Assembly (NCBI GenBank): GCA_028865235.1
Contig: CP114561.1
Span: 3,306,001 to 3,370,000, forward strand
Origin: Candidatus Manganitrophus sp.
GTDB taxonomy: Bacteria > Nitrospirota > Nitrospiria > SBBL01 > Manganitrophaceae
DNA: 64,000 nt
Direction: 5' to 3'
The first letter of the stretch is position 1. Every line of letters starts with the position of its first letter. Shown here piece by piece: positions 10,162 through 19,166 of this stretch. The notes beneath the pieces were generated by a model, which saw nothing but the letters and a program-made list of their open reading frames with translations, did not search any database and had not been told where the DNA came from. Position numbers and translations under genes: made by a program.

Positions 10162-11445
10162 TTGCCCGAAATTCTCGAACCGCTCGGCCGGGTGAATTTC
10201 CCCCTGATCGGCAACAGCCTGGTCATCGGCCTCTTCAGCCTGCTTCATATCGCCCTGGCAAGTCTGGCGGTCGGCTTCATGATCCTTGCCCCGATCTTCG
10301 AAGGGATTGATCAGGGGAATCGTTTCTACGCGGAGGTCGCCCACGGCCTGACCCGCTTCACCATGGTTACCTTCACGGCGAGCCTGGTTCTGGCGGTGAT
10401 CATGGTCGAGCTTTTCGTCGGGCTCTTCCCCCGGACCAATTCGTGGATGTTCAATCAATTCCGGTATCCGATCTATCTTGCGATCGGCGCATTCTTCCTG
10501 CAGCTTTTCTGTCTCTACCCCTATTATCACTTCTGGGAGCCGATCCGGCGGCGGAGCCCCGCGCTCCACCGCGCGCTCGGTTTTCTGGCGGCTTTTTTCA
10601 TATTGGTCTGGGTGGCGGTCCTGGACGGCATGGGGTCGTACATGCTCACACCCGCTTCCGCCGAGGGGGACTGGGCGAATCTCATGAATCCGACCTGGCT
10701 GCCGTTGGTCGTCCACCGCTTCTTCGGCAACTTCGTCTTCGCCGGGTTTGCGATCGCCGCTTACGCCGGCTGGATGCTTGGGAGGGGACGGGGCGATCCG
10801 GAAAGGGAGGCTTACTATGCGCCTCTGTTGAAGATCGGCTTTCTGATCGGACTGGCGGCCCTGTTGATCCAGCCGTTCACCGGTCTCTTCTACGCGACGC
10901 AGATCCGGAGCGCCTCCCCGGAGGCCTATGCGCAGCTGATCCGGGGGCGTTATCAGTGGCTGGTCTATCTTCAATTCGTCCTGATCGCGTTTCTCTTCAC
11001 AGGGAGTCATCTGATCTTAAGATCGATCCGGGCGGAACGTGGGAGAACCCTCCCCGGGGAGTGGCTCCTCTTCGGGAGCGCGCTTCTGATGGTCCTCTTC
11101 GTCGAGCGGCCGGCCGTTCGGCGTCTCTTCACCTTTCTGCTGGTCGGCTTCAGTCTCTTTTATCTCTATCGATGGCGGGAGGGGCTTCGCGCGGCGGGAG
11201 GGGATCAGCTCAACCGATCGCCGGTCCGCCGGCTCGCCGTCTGGCTCGGCATCGTCTCCCTTTTGACCTACTGGACGATGGGGACGATCCGGGAGACGGC
11301 CCGGCGGCCCGACACCGTCCGCAACGTCATCTCCCTCTACGACGAGGCCCGTTTAAAAACAGCGGGGCCGGGGGCCGGGGGCCAGGGGTCGGTCAATATT
11401 ACTTCGAACGCCGGCCCCCCGGCCCCCGACACCCGGCCCCCGTGA
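10162..11445 (+). CDS. Cytochrome bd oxidase subunit I-like membrane protein, copy 1
   Basis: A polytopic membrane protein of 427 residues resembling CydA. His in SLLHIALASLAVG fits the first helix heme ligand, and His in VVHRFFGNFVFAGFA fits the low-spin heme ligand. A family-like MLTP turn (GSYMLTPASAEGDW) and a C-terminal G..RETARR motif reminiscent of the quinol-oxidase GRQPW region are present. The paired Glu ligands of heme b595 are not visible: the corresponding helix reads YLAIGAFFLQLFCLYPYY. It starts with TTG at 10162 behind AGGAGAG, directly after actE. The last 25-30 residues are encoded by a GC-rich palindrome. There is no CydB gene. It may be a redox or quinol-handling partner of copy 2; catalysis by this subunit alone is doubtful. 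Confidence 0.75.
   Translation: MPEILEPLGRVNFPLIGNSLVIGLFSLLHIALASLAVGFMILAPIFEGIDQGNRFYAEVAHGLTRFTMVTFTASLVLAVIMVELFVGLFPRTNSWMFNQFRYPIYLAIGAFFLQLFCLYPYYHFWEPIRRRSPALHRALGFLAAFFILVWVAVLDGMGSYMLTPASAEGDWANLMNPTWLPLVVHRFFGNFVFAGFAIAAYAGWMLGRGRGDPEREAYYAPLLKIGFLIGLAALLIQPFTGLFYATQIRSASPEAYAQLIRGRYQWLVYLQFVLIAFLFTGSHLILRSIRAERGRTLPGEWLLFGSALLMVLFVERPAVRRLFTFLLVGFSLFYLYRWREGLRAAGGDQLNRSPVRRLAVWLGIVSLLTYWTMGTIRETARRPDTVRNVISLYDEARLKTAGPGAGGQGSVNITSNAGPPAPDTRPP
11363..11443. repeat. GC-rich palindromic repeat inside the 3' end of a gene
   Basis: Runs of GGGGCC/GGCCCC form an imperfect inverted repeat around a short AT-rich centre (about 11391-11410). It encodes the Gly/Pro-rich tail of the first CydA-like protein (TAGPGAGGQG...PPAPDTRPP) and ends at its stop codon. 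It looks like an intergenic repeat that has been captured as coding sequence. Confidence 0.5.
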
Positions 11446-11457
11446 TTGAGGTTTTGG

Positions 11458-12789
11458 ATGCAAACAGAGCCGTTGAACGTTTCAATCCTGACCGGAAAGA
11501 TCGCCATCGCCACCGCCGCCCTGACGCACGGGCTCTTCGCCACCTTCGTCGTCGGGACGACCCTCATCGGGGCGATCATCGCCACCGTCGCTTTCTTCAA
11601 CCGGAAGGAGCCGTACATGCGCCTCTCCCGGACCCTCGCCTTTACGCTGGTCCTGACCACTGCGACGGTCTCGTTCATGGGGGTTACCCTTGTCTTCATG
11701 CTGAATATCTACTGGCCCCGCTTCTGGAGCACCCTCTTCCGGATCATGTTCTGGCCGTTCATCCTGGAGGCGACCTTCTTTCTCGGAGAGGCGGTCTTCA
11801 TCTACGCCTGGTATTACACCTGGAACTGGAGCGCCCTGGACGGCTGGCGGCGGCGCGCCCATCTCTCGTTCGTCTGGATCGGGACCTTCTTTGCCCTCAT
11901 CGCCATGGTGATGATCGACATGACCGCCTCCTACATGCTGACACCGACGCCGCCGCAGATGACCTGGGCGAAGCTTTTCAACGACACCTTCCTCCATCTC
12001 GACATCCACCGCTTCTTCGGAAACCTCACCTGGGCCGGCTTCGCCCTTGCCGGGCTTTCGGCGATCGGGTATCTTCGCGCCAAAGCCCCCGAAGACCGGG
12101 CCCATTACCAATGGGCGGGGCGGCTTCTTTTTGTCATCGGATTCGGGGCGCTCCTCATCATGCCGATCAGCGGGTTTCTCTACCTGCGCCAGATCCGGTA
12201 CAGCCAGCCGCAGGCCTTCTTCACCCTGATGCTCGGCGAGCGCTCCCCCCTCTTCGATCTGGTCGCGCTCCTCTATGGTCTCCTTGTCGCCGTCGGATCG
12301 ATCCACATCTACAAAACGGTCCGGTCGAAGACGCCGCGCCCCGCCACCTTCGACAGCTTCATGCCGGTCTCGCTCGCCGCGGTCGCCCTCGCCGGGCTTC
12401 TTCTTGCGACGCCGTATCAGATTCAGAACATCCCGTACGCCTCGCTCCTCACCGATCTTCGGATCAACCCGCTCGGGAAGATGCAGCCGTATAAATACAT
12501 CGCGCTGGCCGTGCTGATCCTCCTCGGCCTCTTCAACCTCGTCTACTTCATCCGCGCCTTTCCCTGGCGGCGGATTTGGGAGCGGGACCGATGGGAGGGG
12601 CCGGCGGGGCGGCCGGCCCCTTATCTGCTGATCTCCCTCGCCCTTCTCTCGATCCTGATTTATCTCTCGATGGGATGGGTCCGGGAGACGGCGCGCGCCG
12701 CCAACGGCTATCTCATTTACGGGATGGTGTCGATTGAAGACGAGCGGCCGACCTATCAACCTTCCGAGCTCGTTCAAAAAGAAGAGTAA
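11458..12789 (+). CDS. Cytochrome bd oxidase subunit I-like membrane protein, copy 2
   Basis: A CydA-like membrane protein of 443 residues. Candidate heme ligands are His in ALTHGLFATFVVG, two Glu seven residues apart in ILEATFFLGEAVF (like the Glu pair near heme b595/d), and His in DIHRFFGNLTWAGFA. The SYMLTPTPPQMTW loop and the C-terminal MGWVRETARAANGY region parallel copy 1. It could therefore be the oxygen-reducing subunit. The ATG at 11458 lies 6 bases after GAGG; an in-frame TTG at 11446 is less likely. The operon ends here, 9 bases from the convergent SDR stop. No cydB or cydX is present, as in other bd-like oxidases known from Nitrospirota. Confidence 0.8.
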   Translation: MQTEPLNVSILTGKIAIATAALTHGLFATFVVGTTLIGAIIATVAFFNRKEPYMRLSRTLAFTLVLTTATVSFMGVTLVFMLNIYWPRFWSTLFRIMFWPFILEATFFLGEAVFIYAWYYTWNWSALDGWRRRAHLSFVWIGTFFALIAMVMIDMTASYMLTPTPPQMTWAKLFNDTFLHLDIHRFFGNLTWAGFALAGLSAIGYLRAKAPEDRAHYQWAGRLLFVIGFGALLIMPISGFLYLRQIRYSQPQAFFTLMLGERSPLFDLVALLYGLLVAVGSIHIYKTVRSKTPRPATFDSFMPVSLAAVALAGLLLATPYQIQNIPYASLLTDLRINPLGKMQPYKYIALAVLILLGLFNLVYFIRAFPWRRIWERDRWEGPAGRPAPYLLISLALLSILIYLSMGWVRETARAANGYLIYGMVSIEDERPTYQPSELVQKEE

Positions 12790-12798
12790 TCGCCCGAT

Positions 12799-13888
12799 CT
12801 ATGCCGCCCGCGCCCGGGAGAGGCCCTTCCGTAAACGATTCGGTTTCCGTAAAGAGGCGATCGAGAACCGGAGCGCGGCCGTCGATTGCTTCGCGAAACC
12901 GAGAAAGGTTCCGACCGCCACGCCGAGGGTGCCGATGGTCGAGAGGGCGAGGGCCCCGCGGTAGATGTTCAGCCGGTATTGGATGCTGGATCGTTTCGCC
13001 CGCTTGCCGAAGATGCCGTATGCGCCGCCGTCACCGGGGACCGGCTCCCAGAGGTTGTCCGGCCGGTTCGGATCGACCGGCGCATCGGTCTGCTGGCCGG
13101 TGTAGCCCTTCCCGGCGAGATACCGATCGAGCAGGCCGGGAATCACTTTATTTCCGAGGATCGCTTTGGCGACGGGCCAGGCGACGGCCCATTCCCGGCG
13201 GTGATGGTGCGCCGCCCGGACGATCGCCTCCGCCGCGAGCTCCGGCTGAAAGATCGGCGGAACCGGTTGCGGATGATTCGGCAGTCGCGTCTTGGCCCAG
13301 CCGAACTGAGGCGTATTCAGCGCCGGGAGCTGCACCATCGTAATCCGCACGCCGCTTTGGTCGTGAATCAATTCCGAGCGGATCGAGTCGGTAAATCCTT
13401 TGACCGCATGTTTGGCCCCGCAGTAGGCCGACTGCAGCGGGATCGATCGGTAGGCGAGTGCGGAGCCGACCTGGATGATCGTCCCCCCGATTCCGAGGGA
13501 GCATCCGGCGGAGCGCCGCCATCGTTCCGTAAACGGACCCGAGGTAGGTCACTTCCGTCACCCGTTTGAACTCTTCCGGCGTCATTTCCTTAAAGGGGGA
13601 GAGGACCGTCGCCATTGCATTGTTCACCCAGATGTCGATCGGCCCGAACCGCGCTTCAACCGCTTCGGCCGCCGCTTCCACCCGGTCGGGGTCGGCGACA
13701 TCGGTGGGGAGAACCAAGGCCTCCCCTCCGGCCGCTTCGATCTCCCGGCGCGCCCCTTCCAATCCCTCTTTTCCGCGGGCGAGGAGGCCGATCTTCGCCT
13801 TTCGCTCGCCGAAGAGACGGGCGACCGCCCGCCCGACGCCGGCGGAGGCCCCTGTAATGACCACGACTTCTCCTGTTTCACTCGCCAT
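12799..13888 (-). CDS. Short-chain dehydrogenase/reductase (frameshifted)
   Basis: An SDR-family oxidoreductase of about 363 residues. The Rossmann nucleotide-binding motif is TGASAGVGRAVA, followed by the NNA structural motif (WVNNAMATVLSPF). The active site YxxxK is seen as SAYCGAKHAVKGF once a frame change in the G run near 13487 is corrected. The C-terminal extension of about 110 residues beyond the core (SSIQYRLNIYRGALALSTIG) is longer than in typical 250-residue SDRs and occurs in a subgroup of membrane-associated SDRs. The ATG at 13888 follows GGAGAG; the upstream GTG at 13903 would swallow that ribosome site. The substrate is unknown. It begins a - strand group with an OMP, a DoxX protein and a ThDP enzyme. 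Confidence 0.8.
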
Positions 13889-13986
13889 CTTCTCTCCTTC
13901 CACTGTTCCACTGTTCCAATATCCAAACGTTCATGCTGCGGAGCGCCGACGCGCTTCTCCCCATCCGATCTCTTTTCGTCGTCGCC

Positions 13987-14598
13987 TCAGAACCGATAAC
14001 CGACGCCGACGGTCGCCTCCCAGGTGTTCAGCGATTCTTCAAAGCGATCAACCAGCCGGTCGATGAAGCGATAGCGCCCTTCGAATCGGAGCGAGATCCG
14101 CTCCGTCACCGGCGTGGCGGCGCCGAGCCCGACGTTGTAAGTAAATCCGCTGTCGTCGCTGATTCTCGCGGGGACTCCCGCGACCGATCCGAGGGTAATG
14201 TCGCCGTCCAGGTCTCCTCGTGCCCAGCCGATCCCCGTAATCAAGTAGTAATTGGTCGGATCTCGCGGGTTGGCGTTCCAGAGAAGATTCAGATCGAGCA
14301 GATGGACATTCATATCGCTGCCGCCGCCGGGGGCATTCTTCACTTCGCTCGGAACGAACGTATAACGGCCCTCGACCCCCAAAGCCGCGGTGGGGTGATA
14401 GAGATAATGGCCCCCCAGGACGAAAGCGTCATCCAACTCGGGCCGCCTTCCCAAGATCGACTGATCGGTCAGATTGTCGCCGAAAAAGGCGCCGGCATGG
14501 AGGCCGAATTCCCGACTTCCCGGCTGGATCTCCGCCGTTGCGAGACCGGCAAATAAAAGGGTAGCGATAAAAATCGACATAAAGAGAGGTTTCTTCAT
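13987..14598 (-). CDS. Outer-membrane beta-barrel protein
   Basis: A secreted protein of 203 residues with a clear signal peptide (MKKPLFMSIFIATLLFAGLATA). Alternating hydrophobic/polar beta strands end in an aromatic C-terminal residue (ATVGVGYRF), the usual outer-membrane insertion signal. The fold resembles the OmpA/OmpW-like small barrel family (OMP_b-brl), with strands such as AALGVEGRYTFVPSEV and ERISLRFEGRYRFID. The start at 14598 is preceded by GAGGAAAAATA. Function is not predictable. It sits between the SDR and DoxX genes. Confidence 0.75.
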   Translation of the reverse strand: MKKPLFMSIFIATLLFAGLATAEIQPGSREFGLHAGAFFGDNLTDQSILGRRPELDDAFVLGGHYLYHPTAALGVEGRYTFVPSEVKNAPGGGSDMNVHLLDLNLLWNANPRDPTNYYLITGIGWARGDLDGDITLGSVAGVPARISDDSGFTYNVGLGAATPVTERISLRFEGRYRFIDRLVDRFEESLNTWEATVGVGYRF

Positions 14599-14633
14599 TA
14601 TTTTTCCTCGTTGGGTATTTGGAGTATTTTGCG

Positions 14634-15074
14634 TCAAGCGACCTTTCGGCGTGCAACCGCTTCGGTTCGATCGACCGATTTCGGCCGCCGCTTGGCATCG
14701 ATGCTGATGCGCCCCGGGCCGGCCTCCATGACGTAGAGGAGGCCGCCGATCATCGCCAGGTTCTTCATGAAGTGGATCATCTGGTTCGGATCGGCAAAGT
14801 TGGTGTGGAAGATCAAGGTCGTCGGGATCATGAAGATCAAAAGGGCGAGGCTCCCCCAGAAGGTATAGGCGCCGAGGAGAAGCGAGAGGGCGCCGCCGAC
14901 CTCCAGCACGATCGCTCCGACGAGAAAGAGGCCGGGGAACGGCATGCCGGCCGATTCCATGTAAGCTTGTGTCTGGCCGGGCGCCATGATCTTGTTCAAT
15001 CCCGACATGAGAAAGATGGCCGCAATCAGGATGCGGCCGAGCAGAAGAAAATAATCATTCCGGTCTGATTTCAT
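14634..15074 (-). CDS. DoxX family membrane protein
   Basis: A DoxX-type inner-membrane protein of 146 residues with four transmembrane helices. The first is LLLGRILIAAIFLMSGLNKI, and the family motif G..K follows. GAIVLEVGGALSLLLGAY and the region around FHTNFADPNQMIHFMKNLAMIGG match the DoxX core. Such proteins are linked to quinone or thiol redox chemistry, but the specific role is unclear. The ATG at 15074 is spaced 5 bases from GGAGG; the adjacent ATG at 15077 is possible. It lies 41 bases after the ThDP enzyme, probably in the same operon. Confidence 0.85.
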   Translation of the reverse strand: MKSDRNDYFLLLGRILIAAIFLMSGLNKIMAPGQTQAYMESAGMPFPGLFLVGAIVLEVGGALSLLLGAYTFWGSLALLIFMIPTTLIFHTNFADPNQMIHFMKNLAMIGGLLYVMEAGPGRISIDAKRRPKSVDRTEAVARRKVA

Positions 15075-15114
15075 CATAACCTCCGTTCTATCTTGCTCCA
15101 CATTCCGCTTCGGT

Positions 15115-16911
15115 TTATTGCTTCCCCCTCAGCGGAAGATATTGTTGGACCAGATCTTTGAACGACTGGCGGATCACCCCCAGGGTTTCCGGATCTCCCT
15201 TGAAGAGGGACTTCGCCAGCGACTTTGCCTGGTCGAAGGTGATGTGCGGCGGCAGCGGCGGGACGTTCGGGTCGGTGATCGCTTCGACGACGACCGGCCG
15301 GTCGGCCATGAACGCCTGCTCCCAGGCCGGACCGACCGCATCGGGGGAATCGACGCGGATTCCCCTCAAGCCGATCGATTCGGCATACCGGGCGTAGGGA
15401 AAATCGGGAACGTTCTGAGAGGCTTCGAACTTCGGGTCGCCGACGAAGGCCCGTTGCTCCCAGGTCACCATGTTGAGATCGCGGTTGTTGATCACCAGCA
15501 CGGTGAACTGCGGATTGCGCCACTGCCGCCAGTATTTGGCGACTGTGATCAGCTCGCTGTTGCCGTTCATCTGCATCGTTCCATCCCCGACGATCGCGAA
15601 GACCGGCCGGTCGGGGAAGGCGAATTTTGCGGCGATGGCATAGGGAATCCCCGGTCCCATCGTCGCGAGGGTCCCCGACACCGAGGCCATCATTCCGCGG
15701 CGAATTTTGATGTCGCGCGCGTACCAGTTGGTGACGGTGCCGGTGTCGCAGCAGAGAATGGCGTTTTCCGGCAGCCGCGGCGACAACTCCCAGAAGACCC
15801 GTTGGGGGTTGAGCGGATTGGCCGCGTTCATCGCGCGGGCTTCCAGGACCTGCCACCAGTCGGCGACGTTTGCTTCAATCCACTCCCGCCACCTCCGGTC
15901 GCCCTTCCGTTTCAGGTAAGGGATCAGCGCCCGGATCGTCTCGGCGCTCTCTCCGACGAGATTGACCTCCATGGGGTAACGCATGCTGAGCATCCGGCCG
16001 TCCAAGTCGATCTGCACCCCGCGGGCCTGTCCTTCATCCGGGAGGAACTCCGAGTAGGGAAATCGGCTCCCGATCATCAGGAGGGTATCGCACGCTTTCA
16101 TCATCTCCCAACTCGCGCGGGTGCCGAGAAGCCCGATCGACCCGGTGACGAAAGGGAGATCGTCTGGCAGGACCGCTTTGCCGAGGAGCGCTTTGGCCAC
16201 CCCCGCTCCGAGGAGATCTGCGATCTCGATCACCTCCTCGGCGGCGCGCAGCGCCCCGGCGCCGACCAGGATCGCGACCCGGTTTCCGGCGTTGAGGACA
16301 TCGGCCGCGCGGCGAAGATCGTCTTCATTCGGGACGATCCGGGGATCGGTATAGCCGATCCCGGAGAGAACGGTTCCATGTTTTTGAGGCGGGTGCGGCA
16401 CCGCGTCGAGCTCCTGGACGTCGGCCGGAATAATCAGGCAGGTGACGGTCCGTTCGGATTTGGCGATCCGGACGGCGCGGTCGATCAGGTGGCGGATCTG
16501 GGCGGCGTCGGAGGCAACCTGGACGTATTCATGGGCGACGTCTTTAAAGAGATTGGCAAGATCAACCTCCTGTTGGTAATGCGCGCCGATGGCGCTGCGC
16601 GGAACCTGCCCCACGATCGCGACGACCGGCTGGTGATCGAGCTGGGCGTCGTAGAGGCCGTTCAGCAGGTGGATCGCCCCCGGCCCCGAGGTGGCAAGAC
16701 AAACGCCAACCTCGCCGGTGAATTTGGCATGCGCGCAGGCCATGAAGGCCGACATCTCTTCGTGCCGGACCTGAACAAATTCCATCGCGTCGGAGGCGCG
16801 GTTGAGCGCTCCCATGATGCCGTTGATCCCATCGCCGGGATAGCCGTACATCCGTTTGACCCCCCACTCCGAAAGCCGCTTCACCAGAAAATCGCTGACC
16901 GTTTCACCCAT
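15115..16911 (-). CDS. ThDP-dependent enzyme, pyruvate oxidase/dehydrogenase (quinone)-like
   Basis: An enzyme of 598 residues of the acetolactate synthase/pyruvate oxidase superfamily. The N-terminal PYR domain carries the catalytic Glu in VRHEEMSAFMA and the GDGINGIMGAL loop. The central domain has the nucleotide-binding-like stretch VAILVGAGAL. The C-terminal PP domain has the ThDP/Mg motif GDGTMQMNG followed by VINNRD. The closest functional group is PoxB-like pyruvate oxidase/quinone-linked pyruvate dehydrogenase, which decarboxylates pyruvate to acetate and passes electrons to quinone or oxygen. The exact substrate cannot be fixed from sequence. The start at 16911 follows AAGGAG. It is the first gene of the cluster with DoxX. 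Confidence 0.85.
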   Translation of the reverse strand: MGETVSDFLVKRLSEWGVKRMYGYPGDGINGIMGALNRASDAMEFVQVRHEEMSAFMACAHAKFTGEVGVCLATSGPGAIHLLNGLYDAQLDHQPVVAIVGQVPRSAIGAHYQQEVDLANLFKDVAHEYVQVASDAAQIRHLIDRAVRIAKSERTVTCLIIPADVQELDAVPHPPQKHGTVLSGIGYTDPRIVPNEDDLRRAADVLNAGNRVAILVGAGALRAAEEVIEIADLLGAGVAKALLGKAVLPDDLPFVTGSIGLLGTRASWEMMKACDTLLMIGSRFPYSEFLPDEGQARGVQIDLDGRMLSMRYPMEVNLVGESAETIRALIPYLKRKGDRRWREWIEANVADWWQVLEARAMNAANPLNPQRVFWELSPRLPENAILCCDTGTVTNWYARDIKIRRGMMASVSGTLATMGPGIPYAIAAKFAFPDRPVFAIVGDGTMQMNGNSELITVAKYWRQWRNPQFTVLVINNRDLNMVTWEQRAFVGDPKFEASQNVPDFPYARYAESIGLRGIRVDSPDAVGPAWEQAFMADRPVVVEAITDPNVPPLPPHITFDQAKSLAKSLFKGDPETLGVIRQSFKDLVQQYLPLRGKQ

Positions 16912-17158
16912 GAGCGCTTCTCCTTGATGTGATATGCCGATTTAGGTTTGGACGCGCGTTTCCTCGACTCGATCGGAGGCGCATCCCTGCCACGGCTCAA
17001 TAGTAAAATTGTATAAGGAAGCTTACCTTCAGGACAATTAACCCATTCGGGTGATGGTCATGATGGAGAGGGCCGCATCGGAGATTGAATATCCCGGCGG
17101 GATTCGGATAGACTGGAGCGATGGGGTTCGATTCACGATCTAAACGGGAGGGATTCAG

Positions 17159-17611
17159 GTGAAGGTAAAAGCGTTGGATCTGACAAAACAGTTTCCCAGA
17201 AGTCCTCAGGAAAAGCTCGGCGGCTACGCGCATCTGGCCCGGATGGCGGACAAGGCGCGGGCGAAGGGGGCGGGCACCCTGGGAGAGTATCTCTATCCCT
17301 GTCCGCTTGATCAGGCGCTCTTGGAATTTCTCGGCCTCGACGGAGATCTGTTCCAGAAAGCGGCGGTCGAGCTGGAGGATCAGGACCTCCTGAAATGGTT
17401 TCAGCACAACGCCAAGATCCACACGCCGGAGCAGATCGATGCCTGGAACAAGGTCTTTCTCACCCGAACACCGCAGAACGAGGAGAGCCGCCAGCGATTC
17501 CTCAAAACACGGGAACGGGTCGCTCCCAACCGAACCGACGTCACAAGCTGGATCGATCTGCTCGATCTAGAAGAGGGAAGGGAAGTGCCTCAGAGGACGG
17601 TGAGAAGTTAA
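17159..17611 (+). CDS. DUF5069 family protein
   Basis: A protein of 150 residues with the DUF5069 signature: DLTKQFPRSPQEKLGGYAHL near the N-terminus, MADKARAKGAG, and EYLYPCPLDQALLEFLGLD. It is soluble, with no signal peptide. Function is unknown; the family is widespread in environmental bacteria. It starts with GTG at 17159 behind GGGAGGG. It stands alone, divergent from the ThDP enzyme and about 90 bases upstream of thiI. Confidence 0.85.
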   Translation: MKVKALDLTKQFPRSPQEKLGGYAHLARMADKARAKGAGTLGEYLYPCPLDQALLEFLGLDGDLFQKAAVELEDQDLLKWFQHNAKIHTPEQIDAWNKVFLTRTPQNEESRQRFLKTRERVAPNRTDVTSWIDLLDLEEGREVPQRTVRS

Positions 17612-17700
17612 GAGAAAGGGATGAGCGTAAAGAACTTTTCCGTTCGCTCTCCTCACTCCTCACTGGTTTTCAGGTGCTCCTCATGTTATGATCCCTCGTT

Positions 17701-18882
17701 ATGTCAAAAATGCCCCCGAACAGTCTGGTCGTTCATTACCACGAGATTGCCCTCAAAGGGGATAACCGTCCGCTCTTTGTCCGCCAATTGATCGAAAACA
17801 TTCAACAGGCCACCTTGCGCCTCGGTGTTCAAAAAATCGTCGCGCCGCGGGGAAGAATTATCCTTTTCCTGGAGGATGGGGCGAATTGGACGGAGATCGT
17901 CGCGCGGCTTAAATCTGTTTTTGGGATCGCCAACTATTCCCCCGCCTGGCGGCGGTCGACCGGTTACGAAGCGATTGAAGAGACCATCGCCGCGCTGATT
18001 CCCGAAAAAGCCTTCGCGAGCTTTCGGATGTCGGCGCGGCGCGGAGACAAAAGCTACCCGATCCGGTCGCAGGAGTTGAATGAGCGGCTGGGCCGATTTG
18101 TAGAAGAGAAGAGCGGCGCGCGGGTCGATCTGGAAAATCCGGAGCGGACCTTTCACGTCGAAATCCTCCCGAGGGAGGCGTTGATCTACACCGAAAAACA
18201 CAAGGGGCCCGGCGGGCTTCCGGTCGGCGTCTCCGGCCCGGTCGCCGCGTTGATCTCGGGCGGGATCGACTCTCCCGTCGCCTCCTACCAGATGATGAAG
18301 CGGGGATGCACCGTCTCCTTCATTCACTTCCATAGTTATCCCTTCGTCACCAAGGCCTCTTGGGAGAAGGCGGAGGAGCTGGTGGAGCATCTCACGGCGT
18401 ATCAGTTCAATTCTCGTCTCTATGCCGTTCCCTTCGGCGAGGTCCAGCGCCACATCGTCACGAGTGCCCCCCCGGCCCTTCGGGTCGTCCTCTACCGCCG
18501 GTTCATGGTTCGGATCGCCCAGGAATTGGCGCGGCGGGAGGGGGCCAAAGCGCTCTTGACCGGGGAGAGCGTGGGGCAGGTCGCCTCGCAGACGCTGGAG
18601 AATCTCGCCGTGATTCAGGAAGTGGCCGCGCTTCCGATCCTCCGCCCCCTGATCGGCTTCAACAAAGATGAGATTATTACCGTGGCGCAGGTGATCGGAA
18701 CCTATCCGATTTCGATTCAGCCCGATCAAGACTGCTGCCGTCTCTTCATCCCGCCGCACCCCGCCGTCCGCGCCCGCCTGGAGGCAATCCATCAAGCCGA
18801 GGCGAAGCTCGATATCGACGGGCTGGTCAAGATGGGAGTGGAAGGGGTGGTGATTCGGGAGTTTCGTTTTGGAGAAGGATAA
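17701..18882 (+). CDS. thiI: tRNA 4-thiouridine sulfurtransferase (short form)
   Basis: ThiI activates uridine 8 of tRNA by adenylation and transfers sulfur to form 4-thiouridine; in some organisms it also supplies sulfur for thiamine. The 393-residue protein has an NFLD/THUMP N-terminal region (about 1-165) and a PP-loop pyrophosphatase domain with SGGIDSPVASY. The conserved C-terminal DCCRLFIPPHP motif is present. It ends without a rhodanese domain, like the Bacillus-type short ThiI, so sulfur must come from a separate cysteine desulfurase. Its 3' end is partly duplicated at 21283-21462. The start ATG at 17701 gives the expected family N-terminus. Confidence 0.93.
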   Translation: MSKMPPNSLVVHYHEIALKGDNRPLFVRQLIENIQQATLRLGVQKIVAPRGRIILFLEDGANWTEIVARLKSVFGIANYSPAWRRSTGYEAIEETIAALIPEKAFASFRMSARRGDKSYPIRSQELNERLGRFVEEKSGARVDLENPERTFHVEILPREALIYTEKHKGPGGLPVGVSGPVAALISGGIDSPVASYQMMKRGCTVSFIHFHSYPFVTKASWEKAEELVEHLTAYQFNSRLYAVPFGEVQRHIVTSAPPALRVVLYRRFMVRIAQELARREGAKALLTGESVGQVASQTLENLAVIQEVAALPILRPLIGFNKDEIITVAQVIGTYPISIQPDQDCCRLFIPPHPAVRARLEAIHQAEAKLDIDGLVKMGVEGVVIREFRFGEG

Positions 18883-19166
18883 CCACGCTTCGCTCTTTTA
18901 GGGGCGGAACCCGATTTCCTCCACTTCGATCCTGGATCATCTACGCCCCGATGAGCCGACTGAAATGGGTTTATCCCTATGATATTGCTTTTAGGGCTCC
19001 CCTTATGATATATCCCATCCGTTTATCTTTTTAAAACATAAATTTTTCGATCTAACCAGGTTCATGACTTCATGGGTAAACCATTCTCAATGGGTTATGA
19101 GCTGTTCTGCAAGGCAGAAGAAATTCTGTCTAATTATAAGTTAGCTGGCATTCGGACATCGGGACT

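Noticed and set aside
15118..16932. A 604-codon open frame on the + strand opposite the ThDP enzyme
   Set aside because: It is the antisense shadow of a clearly conserved enzyme with intact catalytic motifs; its translation has no recognisable domain and an Arg/Gly/Asp-biased composition typical of antisense frames in GC-rich DNA.
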